64,000 bases of DNA, from contig JAEEPZ010000001.1 of the NCBI GenBank assembly GCA_016285055.1, forward strand, positions 1 through 64,000, in the 5' to 3' direction. Positions within the stretch are counted from its first letter, which is position 1, and each line of letters starts with the position of its first letter. The position numbers and the translations under genes were made by a program. This DNA is from Prevotella sp. GTDB lineage: Bacteria; Bacteroidota; Bacteroidia; Bacteroidales; Bacteroidaceae. Below are positions 55,507 through 64,000 of this stretch, piece after piece. Under the pieces are notes generated by a model. It saw only the letters and a program-made list of their open reading frames with translations. It did no database searches and was not told the DNA's origin.

Positions 55507-56166
55507 ATGAAAAAGAATCTTTTAATGATGGCAGCCATCATGTTTGGCATTCTCATCACCTTCGCAAGCTGCAAGGACACCAAGAAGAGCAAAACTGCTG
55601 ACGACGACGAGGACGAAACCGAACAGGTGGACAAGAAATCGAGCAAGGACCTTGCCCTGAAGAAGGTGGCCTCGCTTGAGGACATCGAGGCTCTGGAGGA
55701 TTACGATCTTGACGACATCGACATCTCAGAACTCGACATGGACGACTTCGACTTCGCTAACATCGACCTCAACGAGCTGACTGAAAGCCAAGCTAACTCA
55801 TTGCTCGACCTCGTTGTGATGGTGGGCAGCAATGAACTGCCGCAGGATGCCGGCGATGGGGTCACCATCTATGCTATGGAGAAGAGCGACGACGATGTCG
55901 CCTTCACAATTGAAATGTCTCCAGAGTCTATGGGTGGCATCACCATGGAGCAGTTCAACCAAGTGCTGAACATGCCTGAGCTGAAACAGATGATGATGCA
56001 GGAAATGATCAAGGGCCTGGAGGGTAACGAAGACTTCAACAAATTCCTTCAGGTTATCCTCGTCGCCAAGAAGGACCTGACCATCAACTTCGTTGACAAG
56101 AACTCCGGCGACTCGGCTACCCTCACGCTGGGTGCTGATGAGCTGCTTAGTATGCAGAACCAATAA
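55507..56166 (+). CDS. Acidic lipoprotein of unknown function
   Basis: 219 residues. Signal ends ITFASC, then KDTKKSKTADDDEDETEQ. A strongly acidic helix-like stretch (DLDDIDISELDMDDFDFANIDL) leads to a small domain with MEMSPE and MQEMIKGLEGNEDFNKF helices. The end is beta-rich. No family recognised. Start: the ATG after the CACA run; an upstream in-frame ATG at 55405 precedes the promoter. CoA-transferase follows after 30 bp. Confidence 0.75.
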   Translation: MKKNLLMMAAIMFGILITFASCKDTKKSKTADDDEDETEQVDKKSSKDLALKKVASLEDIEALEDYDLDDIDISELDMDDFDFANIDLNELTESQANSLLDLVVMVGSNELPQDAGDGVTIYAMEKSDDDVAFTIEMSPESMGGITMEQFNQVLNMPELKQMMMQEMIKGLEGNEDFNKFLQVILVAKKDLTINFVDKNSGDSATLTLGADELLSMQNQ

Positions 56167-56196
56167 ACGATAAAACGTCTTAACCGACAAGAGAAA

Positions 56197-57702
56197 ATGG
56201 CATACACAACCTTAACCGCTGCCGAGGCTGCAGCGTTGATTAAGAACGGCGACCACATCGCCATGAGTGGCTTCACGCCTGCAGGCGTGGCTAAAGCTAC
56301 GACAAAAGAGTTAGCAAAGATTGCACTGGCCGAGCATGAGGCCGGACGCGAGTTTAAGGTGGCTATCTTCACCGGTGCCAGCACCGGACAGAGCACCGAC
56401 GGTGACCTGGCCAACGCACAGGCCATCCTCTACCGTGCACCCTACACCACCAACCCCGACTTCCGCAAGCATGTCAACATGGGCGAGATTCCCTACAACG
56501 ACCTGCACCTCAGTCACATGGCACAGGAGTTGCGCTACGGATTCTACGGCGACGTGGACTGGGCCATCCTCGAGGTCTGCGACATCGAGGAGGTGGGCGA
56601 CGAGTTCCGCGTCTATCTGACAGCTGCCGGAGGCATCAGCCCCACGGCTGCACGGTTGGCCAAGAGGGTCATCCTCGAGCTCAACGAGTTCCACAGCCCC
56701 AACGCCAAGTACATCCACGACGTCTACGAGCCCCTCGACCCGCCTTACCGCAAGCCCATACCCATCTTCAATGTGGGCGACCGCATCGGCAAGCCTTACG
56801 TCTCTATTCCTCGTGAAAAGATAGCTGGCGTAGTGAAGTGCAACATCCCCGACGAGGCCCGCGCCTTCAAAGACAGCGACCCCGTGACCGACAAGATTGG
56901 CTTCCTCACGGCTGAGTTCCTCGTCAGCGAGCTGCACGCCGGACGCATCCCCAAGGAGTTCCTGCCCCTACAGAGCGGCGTGGGCTCGACGGCCAACGCT
57001 ATCCTCGGCGCTCTGGGACAGGACAAGCATGTGCCCGACTTCAACATCTACACAGAGGTCATACAGAACTCGGTCATCGGCATGATGCTCAACGGCCGCG
57101 TGAAGGACGCATCAGCCTGTTCGCTCACCGTCAGCAACGAGTGCCTGATGCAGGTCTACGACAACATCGGCTACTTCAAGGATCACCTCACGCTGCGCCA
57201 GAGTGAGATTTCCAACCACCCGGCTGTCATCCGCCGCCTCGGCGTCATCGCCATCAACACCGCCATCGAGGTCGACCTCTACGGCAACGTGAACTCGACG
57301 CACATCAGCGGCACGAAGATGATGAACGGCATTGGCGGCAGTGGCGACTTCGAGCGCAACGCCTACCTCAGCATCTTCACCTGCCCGTCGACGGCCAAGG
57401 GCGGACTCATCTCGTCGATAGTGCCCATGGTGACCCACCAGGACTCCTCGGAGCACGATGTCAACATCATCGTCACCGAGCAAGGCATCGCCGACCTGCG
57501 CCACAAGAGCCCCATGCAGCGTGCAGAGGCCATCATCGAGAACTGTGCACACCCCGACTACCGTCCGATGCTGCGCGAATACCTCAAGCTGGGCACCGGC
57601 GGCCACACCCGCCACTGCCTCACCGCCGCCTTCGCCATGCACGACACACTGGCACGCAAGGGCGACATGCACCTGACGGACTTCTCGGAGTATGTAAAGT
57701 AA
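56197..57702 (+). CDS. Acetyl-CoA hydrolase/CoA-transferase (succinyl-CoA:acetate type)
   Basis: Transfers CoA between acyl groups, most likely succinyl-CoA and acetate, in acetate/succinate fermentation. 501 residues, the usual length. N-terminal MSGFTPAGVAKATTKELAK, C-terminal HDVNIIVTEQGIADLRHKSPMQRAEAIIENCAHPDYRPML, and the catalytic Glu in FNIYTEVIQNS. Stop abuts the convergent gene's stop with no spacer. Confidence 0.93.
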   Translation: MAYTTLTAAEAAALIKNGDHIAMSGFTPAGVAKATTKELAKIALAEHEAGREFKVAIFTGASTGQSTDGDLANAQAILYRAPYTTNPDFRKHVNMGEIPYNDLHLSHMAQELRYGFYGDVDWAILEVCDIEEVGDEFRVYLTAAGGISPTAARLAKRVILELNEFHSPNAKYIHDVYEPLDPPYRKPIPIFNVGDRIGKPYVSIPREKIAGVVKCNIPDEARAFKDSDPVTDKIGFLTAEFLVSELHAGRIPKEFLPLQSGVGSTANAILGALGQDKHVPDFNIYTEVIQNSVIGMMLNGRVKDASACSLTVSNECLMQVYDNIGYFKDHLTLRQSEISNHPAVIRRLGVIAINTAIEVDLYGNVNSTHISGTKMMNGIGGSGDFERNAYLSIFTCPSTAKGGLISSIVPMVTHQDSSEHDVNIIVTEQGIADLRHKSPMQRAEAIIENCAHPDYRPMLREYLKLGTGGHTRHCLTAAFAMHDTLARKGDMHLTDFSEYVK

Positions 57703-59433
57703 TCAGAAAGGAACGTTAGAGGAAAACCTCATCCGCTCACCCGTCATAGGGTGTTGGAAGGCCAGCTCCGCTGCATGAAGGCAGAGGCGCTGGCCTTTCT
57801 CTGTGCCCCGGCCGTAGAGGCGGTCGCCCACGATGGGCACGCCAAGGCCCTGCTGATGGGCGCAGTGCATACGCAGCTGATGGGTGCGCCCGGTGTGCGG
57901 CGTCAGCGCCACACGGGTATGGCCGCCCTCATGTCCCAGCACCACATAGTCGGTCACGGCTGTTTTACCGTGCTCATAGTCTACCATCTGCCGCGGACGG
58001 TCGCCCACATCGGGGCGCAGTGGCAGGCTGACAGTTCCTTGTCCTTCCACCATGCCGTCAAGCAGCGCTATATACATCTTATATATAACGCGCGCGTGAA
58101 ACTGCCGTTGCAACAGCCGGTGTGCCTCGCGGTTTTTGGCCACTACCATCAGGCCGCTGGTGTCCTGATCCAGGCGATGCACCATCAGCGCCTCTCCGTA
58201 TCGTTGCCGCAGCAGGCTCTCCACAGAGCTGTCATCCGTCTTGCCCGGCACAGAGAGCATTCCCGCAGGTTTCTCGATGACGAGGAGCGCAGCATCCTCA
58301 AAGATAACCTTGATGAAACTCTCATCATAGGGCTTATGGGGCTCATAGGTCTTATAGGTCTTATAGGACTTATGGGGCTCATAGGACTTATAGGTCTTAT
58401 AGGACTCATAGGTCTTATAGGACTCATAGGACAAATAGGACTTATTGGTCCCATCGCCCCCATGCCCTGACAGCATCCACTCAAGCACCGGCTTGCATTT
58501 CCCCCTGCACGCAGGGTAGAAGCAGCCGTGGTGACGCACCTCCTGCTTGGGCGATGCGCCCTGCCAGAACTCCGCCATGCACAGCGGCTTGAGCTGGTGG
58601 GCAAAGGCATATTGCAACAGCTTGGGCGCACAGCACTCGCCGGTGCCGGCTGGAGGCACTCGTTGCGGCGTAGCGGCAAAGATGTCGGTCAACGTGCGAC
58701 TGTCGCCCTGAGCCCTGAGCATCACGAAATGGTCGAAGAGCCAGCGCTGTAAGGCATCCGACCGCCGATGACGTTCCTGCTTGAGGCGTGCGACCTCGTC
58801 CTGCAAAGGCCGCAGCAGTTCCTCAGTCTGTGCGATGCTGTTGCGCCAGCGCTGCTTCAGCCTGCGCAGCTCCGCCTTTTGAAACTGACTCTCACGAATC
58901 AACGCCTCATCGTCCATGCGATGGCTGCCCCCATCTGTTGAGCGCAGCTCATCACGCCGCCGTTTCTTCTCGGCCATTGCTTGCCGAAAGGCAGCAATCT
59001 CGTGCTCAGCCTGAGCCTGCTGATGTTGCAATGCTGCTTTCAAACCTGTGAAAGCATCATCCTGCTCCCGTCGGACAATGTCGGTGTTGATGGCCGTAAT
59101 GTGTGCCTCCTCCGCTTTAAAGTATCCATCGGGCTGCAGATAGTCGAACACAGCGGGCACAAACCAAGGCCAATCCTCACGCCCGCCCAGCTGTCCACTA
59201 TAGGCTGCAAGGAATCCCACGGCGCCATCACTTCGTTGACACACCAACGCGCCTAACATCTTGCCAAGCATGACCTCTCCCCAGAGCGGAGTGGCCTGCA
59301 GATGCTCGCACACCAGCCGTGACGCCTCCACGCACAGCGGGTGGGGCTCATAGTCGAAGGGATCGTTCAACTGAGTCGGCAACTCGCCCTCAAGCTTCAT
59401 GGGGTGAAAAACGGTGTTCGTATCGTCTGTCAT
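57703..59433 (-). CDS. RluA-family pseudouridine synthase with long N-terminal domain
   Basis: 576 residues. The C-terminal 220 are the RluA catalytic domain: LVIEKPAGMLSVPGK, MVHRLDQDTSGLMVVAK (catalytic Asp) and HTGRTHQLRMH. The N-terminal 330 form the Bacteroidetes-type extension with coiled coil (EKKRRRDELRSTDGG, RESQFQKAELRRLKQRW) and a cysteine pair (CFYPACRGKC). Between them lies a 42-residue SYKTY-type repeat. Substrate RNA is unknown. Confidence 0.9.
   Translation of the reverse strand: MTDDTNTVFHPMKLEGELPTQLNDPFDYEPHPLCVEASRLVCEHLQATPLWGEVMLGKMLGALVCQRSDGAVGFLAAYSGQLGGREDWPWFVPAVFDYLQPDGYFKAEEAHITAINTDIVRREQDDAFTGLKAALQHQQAQAEHEIAAFRQAMAEKKRRRDELRSTDGGSHRMDDEALIRESQFQKAELRRLKQRWRNSIAQTEELLRPLQDEVARLKQERHRRSDALQRWLFDHFVMLRAQGDSRTLTDIFAATPQRVPPAGTGECCAPKLLQYAFAHQLKPLCMAEFWQGASPKQEVRHHGCFYPACRGKCKPVLEWMLSGHGGDGTNKSYLSYESYKTYESYKTYKSYEPHKSYKTYKTYEPHKPYDESFIKVIFEDAALLVIEKPAGMLSVPGKTDDSSVESLLRQRYGEALMVHRLDQDTSGLMVVAKNREAHRLLQRQFHARVIYKMYIALLDGMVEGQGTVSLPLRPDVGDRPRQMVDYEHGKTAVTDYVVLGHEGGHTRVALTPHTGRTHQLRMHCAHQQGLGVPIVGDRLYGRGTEKGQRLCLHAAELAFQHPMTGERMRFSSNVPF
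58327..58450 (-). repeat. In-frame 9-bp repeat array inside the RluA-type gene
   Basis: About 13 units of the CCTATAAGN family. On the coding strand they read TCC TAT AAG ACC TAT, giving SYKTYE, a different frame from the arrays at 33134 and 37835. The array sits in the linker between domains. Confidence 0.92.
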
Positions 59434-59438
59434 TGTCG

Positions 59439-59446
59439 CAAAGGTA
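59439..59446 (-). promoter_or_regulatory. Putative -7 element of the RluA-type gene
   Basis: TACCTTTG on the minus strand, 6 nt before the start at 59433; a short or absent leader would result. Confidence 0.45.
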
Positions 59447-59496
59447 CAACATTTTTCTCATATCGGCATCAAACAGCAGAAAAAAGACGCAAAAAA

Positions 59497-59527
59497 TTGC
59501 AGGCGCCACAGATTATTCGTACATTTG
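59497..59527 (+). promoter_or_regulatory. Promoter of the DUF3237 gene
   Basis: TTG at 59497-59499, 20-bp spacer, TACATTTG at 59520-59527; start codon 24 nt later. Confidence 0.65.
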
Positions 59528-59551
59528 CGCGTCATTAAAACCTATTTTACC

Positions 59552-60064
59552 ATGAGAAAAACCATCCTTACACTTCTGCTCGCAGTGCTGACCATGAGCG
59601 CCATCGCCCAGAACAACACGCCGCCAGCGCCTGAACTGGAATACGCCTTGCAACTGCGTGTGACATTAGGCCAGCCGTTTGCCATCGACAACACCCAGCA
59701 CGGACGCCGCACCGTCATCCCCATCACCGGAGGCACCTTCGAGGGGCCGCTGCTTCGAGGCACCATCATCGACGGCGGTGCCGACTACCAGCTGAACAGT
59801 GCCGACGGTAGCCGCACAGAATTAGAGGCCATCTACTGCATCAAGACCGACGACGGCGTTTATATCCACGTGCGCAACAGAGGCATCATCAGCACGGGCA
59901 AGGATGCAGAGGGGAGGCCTTCATTCTATTTCAGAGCCGCTCCGCAGTTTGAGGCACCGGCCGACAGCCGCTATGGCTGGCTCAACAACGCCCTCTTCGT
60001 CTGCGCCCCGGAGTTCTCACAAGACTTCAAGGGCATCGTCCTCCATGTGTGGAAAGTAAAATGA
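59552..60064 (+). CDS. DUF3237 family secreted protein
   Basis: 170 residues with signal peptide ending TMSAIAQ. The rest is the DUF3237 pattern: LEYALQLRVTLGQP, RRTVIPITGGTFEGPLLRGTIIDGGADYQL, IYCIKTDDGVYIHVRNRGI and FFxxxPQFE-like FYFRAAPQFEA. Function is unknown. ATG at 59552 fits the promoter and signal peptide. Confidence 0.88.
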   Translation: MRKTILTLLLAVLTMSAIAQNNTPPAPELEYALQLRVTLGQPFAIDNTQHGRRTVIPITGGTFEGPLLRGTIIDGGADYQLNSADGSRTELEAIYCIKTDDGVYIHVRNRGIISTGKDAEGRPSFYFRAAPQFEAPADSRYGWLNNALFVCAPEFSQDFKGIVLHVWKVK

Positions 60065-60097
60065 CTCAACACTCGCAAGCCGCTCACTTTTTTTTCG

Positions 60098-60105
60098 TAT
60101 CTTTG
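60098..60105 (+). promoter_or_regulatory. Putative -7 element between DUF3237 and GH16
   Basis: TATCTTTG, 193 nt before GH16 and 27 nt before the small remnant frame at 60132. Confidence 0.5.
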
Positions 60106-60131
60106 TCCCGTCTTTACATGAATACAGAGTT

Positions 60132-60258
60132 ATGGCAAAGAAGAACGCACACGATGAGAACTTCACAACCTGGCGCGTCTGATGGAGCGTCCCTGGAACA
60201 GATAACACAAGGAACAAACTTGACGGTTGAAGAAGTAAAATCGCTTATGCCTGGTTGA
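60132..60258 (+). pseudogene. Short remnant ending in an Rpn-type tail
   Basis: ATG at 60132 opens MAKKNAHDENFTTWRV and stops at 60182. In another frame, ASLEQITQGTNLTVEEVKSLMPG ends at 60258; this is the helix pair that closes Rpn-type nucleases (compare IAKYTGLSIEDVNSL in the copy at 63034). A deletion remnant of a third copy is the simplest reading; the N-terminal piece is not recognisable. Confidence 0.4.
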
Positions 60259-60297
60259 ACTCGATAACGGGCAAGAAAAAAAGGATATCAAGAAATC

Positions 60298-61146
60298 ATG
60301 AGCATGATGTGGAGAACTTGTTATTTGGCCTATGCCTTGTTGCTGTGCTTAAGTGCAACGGCACAGGAGTGGCAGTTAGTGTGGAGCGACGAGTTCAACA
60401 CTGACGGGCGTCCCGACGACGCTGTCTGGAGCTTCGAGCGGGGCTTCGTGCGCAACCACGAAGACCAGTGGTACCAGTCCGACAACGCCTGGCAGCAGGA
60501 CGGCCTGCTCATCATCGAGGCGCGGCGCGACGACCGTCCCAATCCCACCTACCGACCCGGCAGCCGTCAATGGGGAGCTCAGCGGGAGCACATCAACTAC
60601 ACATCGGCCTGCTTGCACACCCGTGGCAAGTATGATTTCCTCTACGGTCGCATGGAGGTGAGCGCACGCATCCCCACGGCAAGCGGTGCCTGGCCGGCCA
60701 TCTGGACGCTGGGACAAGGCATGGAGTGGCCATCGTGCGGCGAGATAGACGTGATGGAGTACTACCGCATCAACAGCGTGCCCCACATCCTGGCCAACGT
60801 GGCATGGGGCAGTGACCGCCGCTACCAGGCTGTATGGAACAGCCGGCGTGTGCCCTTCAGCCATTTCCAGCAGAAAGACCCCGATTGGGCAAATCAGTTC
60901 CACCTATGGCGCATGGACTGGAACGAGCAGTTCATCCGCCTCTACCTTGACGACGAACTGCTGAACGAGGTACCGCTCTCTGACACTGTCAACGGCACCA
61001 TCGGACAGCACACCAATCCCTTCAATCATCCGCAGTACATCCTGTTGAATCTCGCGCTGGGCGGCGACAACGGCGGCACCATCGACGACACGGCCTTCCC
61101 CATGCGCTATGAGATTGACTATGTGCGTATCTTTCAACGCAAATAG
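60298..61146 (+). CDS. Glycoside hydrolase family 16 (beta-glucanase type)
   Basis: Secreted endo-beta-glucanase of 282 residues, laminarinase or licheninase class. Signal peptide ends LSATAQ. The active site is CGEIDVMEYY (E-x-D-x-x-E); WQLVWSDEFNTDG at the start, RIPTASGAWPAIWTLG in the middle and ALGGDNGG near the end are family-typical. Single domain; no SusCD is adjacent. Confidence 0.95.
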   Translation: MSMMWRTCYLAYALLLCLSATAQEWQLVWSDEFNTDGRPDDAVWSFERGFVRNHEDQWYQSDNAWQQDGLLIIEARRDDRPNPTYRPGSRQWGAQREHINYTSACLHTRGKYDFLYGRMEVSARIPTASGAWPAIWTLGQGMEWPSCGEIDVMEYYRINSVPHILANVAWGSDRRYQAVWNSRRVPFSHFQQKDPDWANQFHLWRMDWNEQFIRLYLDDELLNEVPLSDTVNGTIGQHTNPFNHPQYILLNLALGGDNGGTIDDTAFPMRYEIDYVRIFQRK

Positions 61147-61202
61147 CCGACTCATCAGAATGAATCATGACAGTTGCTGGTTGCAGGCAAAGGCTTGAGG
61201 AA

Positions 61203-61232
61203 TCCCCCAAAACGCAAGTTTTGAGGGGTTTT
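61203..61232 (+). terminator. Intrinsic terminator of the GH16 gene
   Basis: CCCCCAAAAC pairs with GTTTTGAGGGG through one bulged A, loop GCAA, then TTTT. Confidence 0.75.
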
Positions 61233-61320
61233 CATTGGAAACGACAATGTTAAAATGGTGATACACTGTTCGGCGCTGCATAAAAAAAAACGGCCTGCGT
61301 TTGATTTTCCTGCCTCTTTT

Positions 61321-61352
61321 TTTGCCGTATCAGGAAAGTTTTAGTAATTTTG
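61321..61352 (+). promoter_or_regulatory. Promoter of the 61387 gene
   Basis: TTTG at 61321-61324 and TAATTTTG at 61345-61352 with an exact 20-bp spacer; start codon 34 nt further. Confidence 0.75.
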
Positions 61353-61386
61353 CAGCCAAATAGACAATTCAAAACGACACGCAGGT

Positions 61387-62778
61387 ATGATTAGAAAAAC
61401 CATCACAGCGACGGTGCTGGCCCTTACCTTGTTGAACACAGTTGCTGTAGCCCAGGAGCTGGTCACGCCAAGGCCCCATGCAAAGAGCGATTATTTTGTA
61501 GTGACAAGCAATGTGAAGGAAAAGCCACGCCTGGCTTCAGCCAAGGGAGCCGAGGGGAACGCCTCAGCAACAGAATCAGACGCAGAGAAGCGCCGCAAGG
61601 ACTTTGTCAGCCGTAACTTCCGCTACATCAGCATGTGTGAATGGTATCCCGGTATGCGTTTCATGGTGCGCCCCACACAGAAAGACCTGGTGGTGAAGAC
61701 CTTTGCCGACGCTACCACGGGCAACATGGTAAGCACCCGCAGCCTCAACGACTCCATTCTGGTCTATGAGGGGCATGCCAACCCCAACGGTGCCATGCAC
61801 GAGCAGGTCATTTTCTCACTGGAGAGCAATCCCGCCAGGAAATACTACTTCGAGGTGCCAACGGCATCGTTCGACGACTATTGCTACAGTAAGCACGGTG
61901 TGCCGTCGCTGGCCTACCTGGGCGATGTAGACATGGCCATCGACAGCCTCATAGGCAAGCAGGTTCGCGTGCTGGAACGCCATTTCTTCCAAGACACCGA
62001 GGTGTCCAGCGGCAGCTACAAGCCCGTCGACATCGGCGATGCAAAGCGCGGCACCGTGATGACCATCACCAAGGTGGGTGTGGGCACCAAGGACTTCCCC
62101 GTAAAGATTGTGGTGAAGGAGCCCGACAAGAATGGTGTGGAGGGCCAAGAGTATTTCCAGCTCGTGGCCATCAGCCGCACCAACTGCAGCCTACGCGATG
62201 AGGACTTTGAGAAGAGCGACAACCTGCCGCACGCCTTCCAGGGCAGTTTCGAGCTCTTGTGCGACAGGGAGGCTGTGACTCCTGAACTGCAGGCTTGGGT
62301 GGGCAAGAACGTCTATACGACTTACGAAACGGACATGCTCGATGAAGTGGAGAAGCACCAGAAGATAGGCAAACTGTCGGCCTTTACCGTCACTGACATC
62401 TACAAGCTGTCAGACAGCGACATCGTGACCCTGACCTTGCAGGGCAAGAAAAGCGGTAAGCCATACACCAAGCAGGTGTCGATAACGAACACGAAGGTGA
62501 CTGGCAAGGAGGAAGTGCTTAACGAGCTCTTCGCCGAAGGTGACCCCAACAACATCGAAGGTGTGCGTGCCGCCAACTTGCCGCTCATCAAGCAGAGCAA
62601 GGTAAAAGCGGGCTTCACCGAGGCTGAGGTGCGCCTAGCACTGGGCGAGCCGAGTGAGATAACGCGCGTCATCGGCGGCACCTATCAGTGGATCTACCAG
62701 TACATTGACACCAACCGCCCCTTCCAAGCCGTCAAGTTCAGCAACCGCACGAAGAAGGTGCTGTCGTTCACACGATAA
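61387..62778 (+). CDS. Secreted protein of unknown function with BamE-like C-terminus
   Basis: 463 residues, signal peptide ending AVAQ. No family recognised for most of it; the middle has two stretches with GKQVRVLE and GKNVYTTYE that look like repeated small beta domains. The last 65 residues (IKQSKVKAGFTEAEVRLALGEPSEITRVIGGTYQWIYQY) have the SmpA/BamE pattern of a helix, 'lGeP' turn and two strands. Location is periplasmic or extracellular. Monocistronic with its own promoter and terminator. Confidence 0.8.
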   Translation: MIRKTITATVLALTLLNTVAVAQELVTPRPHAKSDYFVVTSNVKEKPRLASAKGAEGNASATESDAEKRRKDFVSRNFRYISMCEWYPGMRFMVRPTQKDLVVKTFADATTGNMVSTRSLNDSILVYEGHANPNGAMHEQVIFSLESNPARKYYFEVPTASFDDYCYSKHGVPSLAYLGDVDMAIDSLIGKQVRVLERHFFQDTEVSSGSYKPVDIGDAKRGTVMTITKVGVGTKDFPVKIVVKEPDKNGVEGQEYFQLVAISRTNCSLRDEDFEKSDNLPHAFQGSFELLCDREAVTPELQAWVGKNVYTTYETDMLDEVEKHQKIGKLSAFTVTDIYKLSDSDIVTLTLQGKKSGKPYTKQVSITNTKVTGKEEVLNELFAEGDPNNIEGVRAANLPLIKQSKVKAGFTEAEVRLALGEPSEITRVIGGTYQWIYQYIDTNRPFQAVKFSNRTKKVLSFTR

Positions 62779-62805
62779 CAGAGCGGCAACCTCACACAAA
62801 CAGTA

Positions 62806-62845
62806 ATCCCCCGCATCGGCCAGAGACTGATGCGGGGGATTTGGT
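62806..62845 (+). terminator. Intrinsic terminator of the 61387 gene
   Basis: 12-bp perfect stem ATCCCCCGCATC (62806-62817) with 62829-62840, loop of 11 nt, tail TTGGT. Confidence 0.75.
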
Positions 62846-63033
62846 ATCGTCATAGTACATTGAATGACAGAAGATTTAAACTTCTATGCAAAAAGAATTA
62901 TAATCTTATTATAAAGCAAACAATGCCGCTACGATTTGACAATCTTTAATTCAACTATCGCATATATGCAACAGCTCTGTCTTTTCATTTCAGACAATCA
63001 TTTTGATGCGCGAGAAGACACACCAAAAACAAA
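62846..63033. other. AT-rich spacer, nothing recognised
   Basis: AT-rich DNA between convergent genes. No gene, strong hairpin or repeat was seen. Confidence 0.5.
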
Positions 63034-63948
63034 CTATAAACTGTTGACATCCTCTATAGAGAGGCCCGTGTATTTTGCTATCAGCTCAGCAGGCAGTCCA
63101 TCGGCCTTCATCCGTTGGGCATTCTCACGTTTGTTCTGCTCTATGCCTTGAGCCATACCCTGAGCCATACCCTGAGCCATACCTTGAGCCATACCCTGAG
63201 CCATGCCCTGAGCCATGCCCTGTTTATAGCCATGGCGGATGGCACCACGCTCGTTGTACACGGCATCCCAGTAGTACTCATAGGCGTACAGTTCCTGTTC
63301 GTTATAGGCCGACTTCTCCAGTATCTTCAGAGCCTTGCAGGTATCGGGATTATCCAGCAACTCCTGAGGCACCTCCTCAGTGTCGCGGTCTATCTCGGTG
63401 AGGAAACGGAGCCACAGCACCGCCATCTTCTTCTCGGCAATGGTCTGCGGCTTAAACTTAGGTAGCTCGACGAACACGAAGCGCAAGCCCTCGATAATGC
63501 GGTCAGAGTGGTCCACATTCACGATGGCATAGTCATGGTAGAACTCATCGGGACCGGCATCAAAGCCCACGTCGTTGATGAGGTTCAGCGCATACACGGG
63601 CTGCAGCAGCGAGTAGTCCTCGCTGGTACCCAACTGCTTCACCACGGCCTTCGCGGTGTTGAGGATGACGCGCTGCTGGAACTCGCTGTTCCAGTTCATC
63701 TGCATCTCCACGATGAAGTGGCGGCCACCCGTCTCGCGGCAGCGCACATCAACGACACTGTTCTTCTTGCCCGGATTCTCAGGCACCATCTCGGGCATCA
63801 GGTACTCCACATGCTCTATCTGCTTTCCCTCATCGAGGGGCAGCAGGGCGTTGAGCAGGCTCATCACTAAATCTTCGTGCTCGCCGAATATCTTCTTGAA
63901 GGTCAGGTCGGCCTTCGGATTCAGGTATTTTCCTTTAATCACTTCCAT
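63034..63948 (-). CDS. Rpn/PD-(D/E)XK-family nuclease with MAQG repeats
   Basis: 304 residues from ATG 63948 (MEVIKGKYLNPKADLTFKKIFGEH). Paralogue of the 20118 gene: same opening, NSVVDVRC (Asp), FIVEMQMN (E-x-Q), VELPKFKPQT and the IAKYTGLSIEDVNSL tail. It differs by six MAQG units (12-nt tandem repeat, about 63151-63222) before the tail, where the paralogue has a plain coiled coil. Confidence 0.87.
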   Translation of the reverse strand: MEVIKGKYLNPKADLTFKKIFGEHEDLVMSLLNALLPLDEGKQIEHVEYLMPEMVPENPGKKNSVVDVRCRETGGRHFIVEMQMNWNSEFQQRVILNTAKAVVKQLGTSEDYSLLQPVYALNLINDVGFDAGPDEFYHDYAIVNVDHSDRIIEGLRFVFVELPKFKPQTIAEKKMAVLWLRFLTEIDRDTEEVPQELLDNPDTCKALKILEKSAYNEQELYAYEYYWDAVYNERGAIRHGYKQGMAQGMAQGMAQGMAQGMAQGMAQGIEQNKRENAQRMKADGLPAELIAKYTGLSIEDVNSL

Positions 63949-63978
63949 CGCTCTATGAACTAAATAGCAATTTCCGTG

Positions 63979-63986
63979 CAAATATA
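63979..63986 (-). promoter_or_regulatory. Putative -7 element of the second Rpn gene
   Basis: TATATTTG on the minus strand, 30 nt before the start. Confidence 0.5.
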
Positions 63987-64000
63987 ACATTTTCTCTTGG

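Overview
The window comes from a bacterium of the order Bacteroidales, most likely a Prevotella-like gut or rumen species. The evidence is two SusC/SusD pairs, a DUF6089-uppS-bamA-ompH-ompH cluster, a folP-cdaA pair, many lipoproteins, and promoters of the Bacteroidetes form (TTTG, about 20 bp, TAnnTTTG). Coding DNA is fairly GC-rich by eye. Intergenic DNA is AT-rich and unusually full of short tandem and inverted repeats. I saw no rRNA, tRNA, CRISPR array or intact insertion sequence.

Layout. 1-122: a dispersed palindromic repeat. 123-1106 (-): manA. 1279-18778 (+): one apparent 17.5 kb operon, FAS1 lipoprotein, SusC, SusD, FAS1 lipoprotein, FAS1 lipoprotein, SusC, SusD, closed by a terminator; it carries no glycosidase or regulator. 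18946-20045: a CorA Mg2+ transporter behind a structured leader with a tiny acidic, proline-containing reading frame. 20118-30000: an Rpn-type nuclease, nagB, an M6-like secreted protease, class I fumarase, a LamG-like lipoprotein, cdaA-folP, and a PafA-like phosphatase. 30825-34293: acyl-CoA synthetase, an MFS-like membrane protein and a small membrane protein. 34321-44376: carbohydrate and peptide use (GH95 fucosidase, a GH78-sialidase-like fusion, OPT transporter, type B carboxylesterase). 44386-47075: a decayed region with repeats, a GH3 remnant, and an antitoxin with a deleted PIN toxin. 47076-55235 (-): a CE1-like esterase, then the outer-membrane biogenesis cluster (two OmpH/Skp, BamA, UppS, DUF6089, DUF6242-like lipoprotein). 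55507-63948: an acidic lipoprotein, acetyl-CoA hydrolase/transferase, an RluA-type pseudouridine synthase, DUF3237, a GH16 glucanase, a BamE-like-tailed secreted protein and a second Rpn nuclease.

Together the genes describe an anaerobic glycan degrader that imports oligosaccharides through SusCD, trims fucose and rhamnose, feeds sugars in through ManA and NagB, and ferments through fumarate and acetate.

The most unusual signals are non-coding or semi-coding: (1) at least five secreted-protein genes whose signal-peptide core is written in DNA that is the reverse complement of a repeat just upstream of the start; (2) the CorA leader, which resembles the logic of enterobacterial mgtL but is unrelated in sequence as far as I can see; (3) a 9-bp repeat family inserted in frame in three unrelated proteins; (4) several bounded repeat cassettes, one with 20-bp terminal inverted repeats and one between 26-bp direct repeats.
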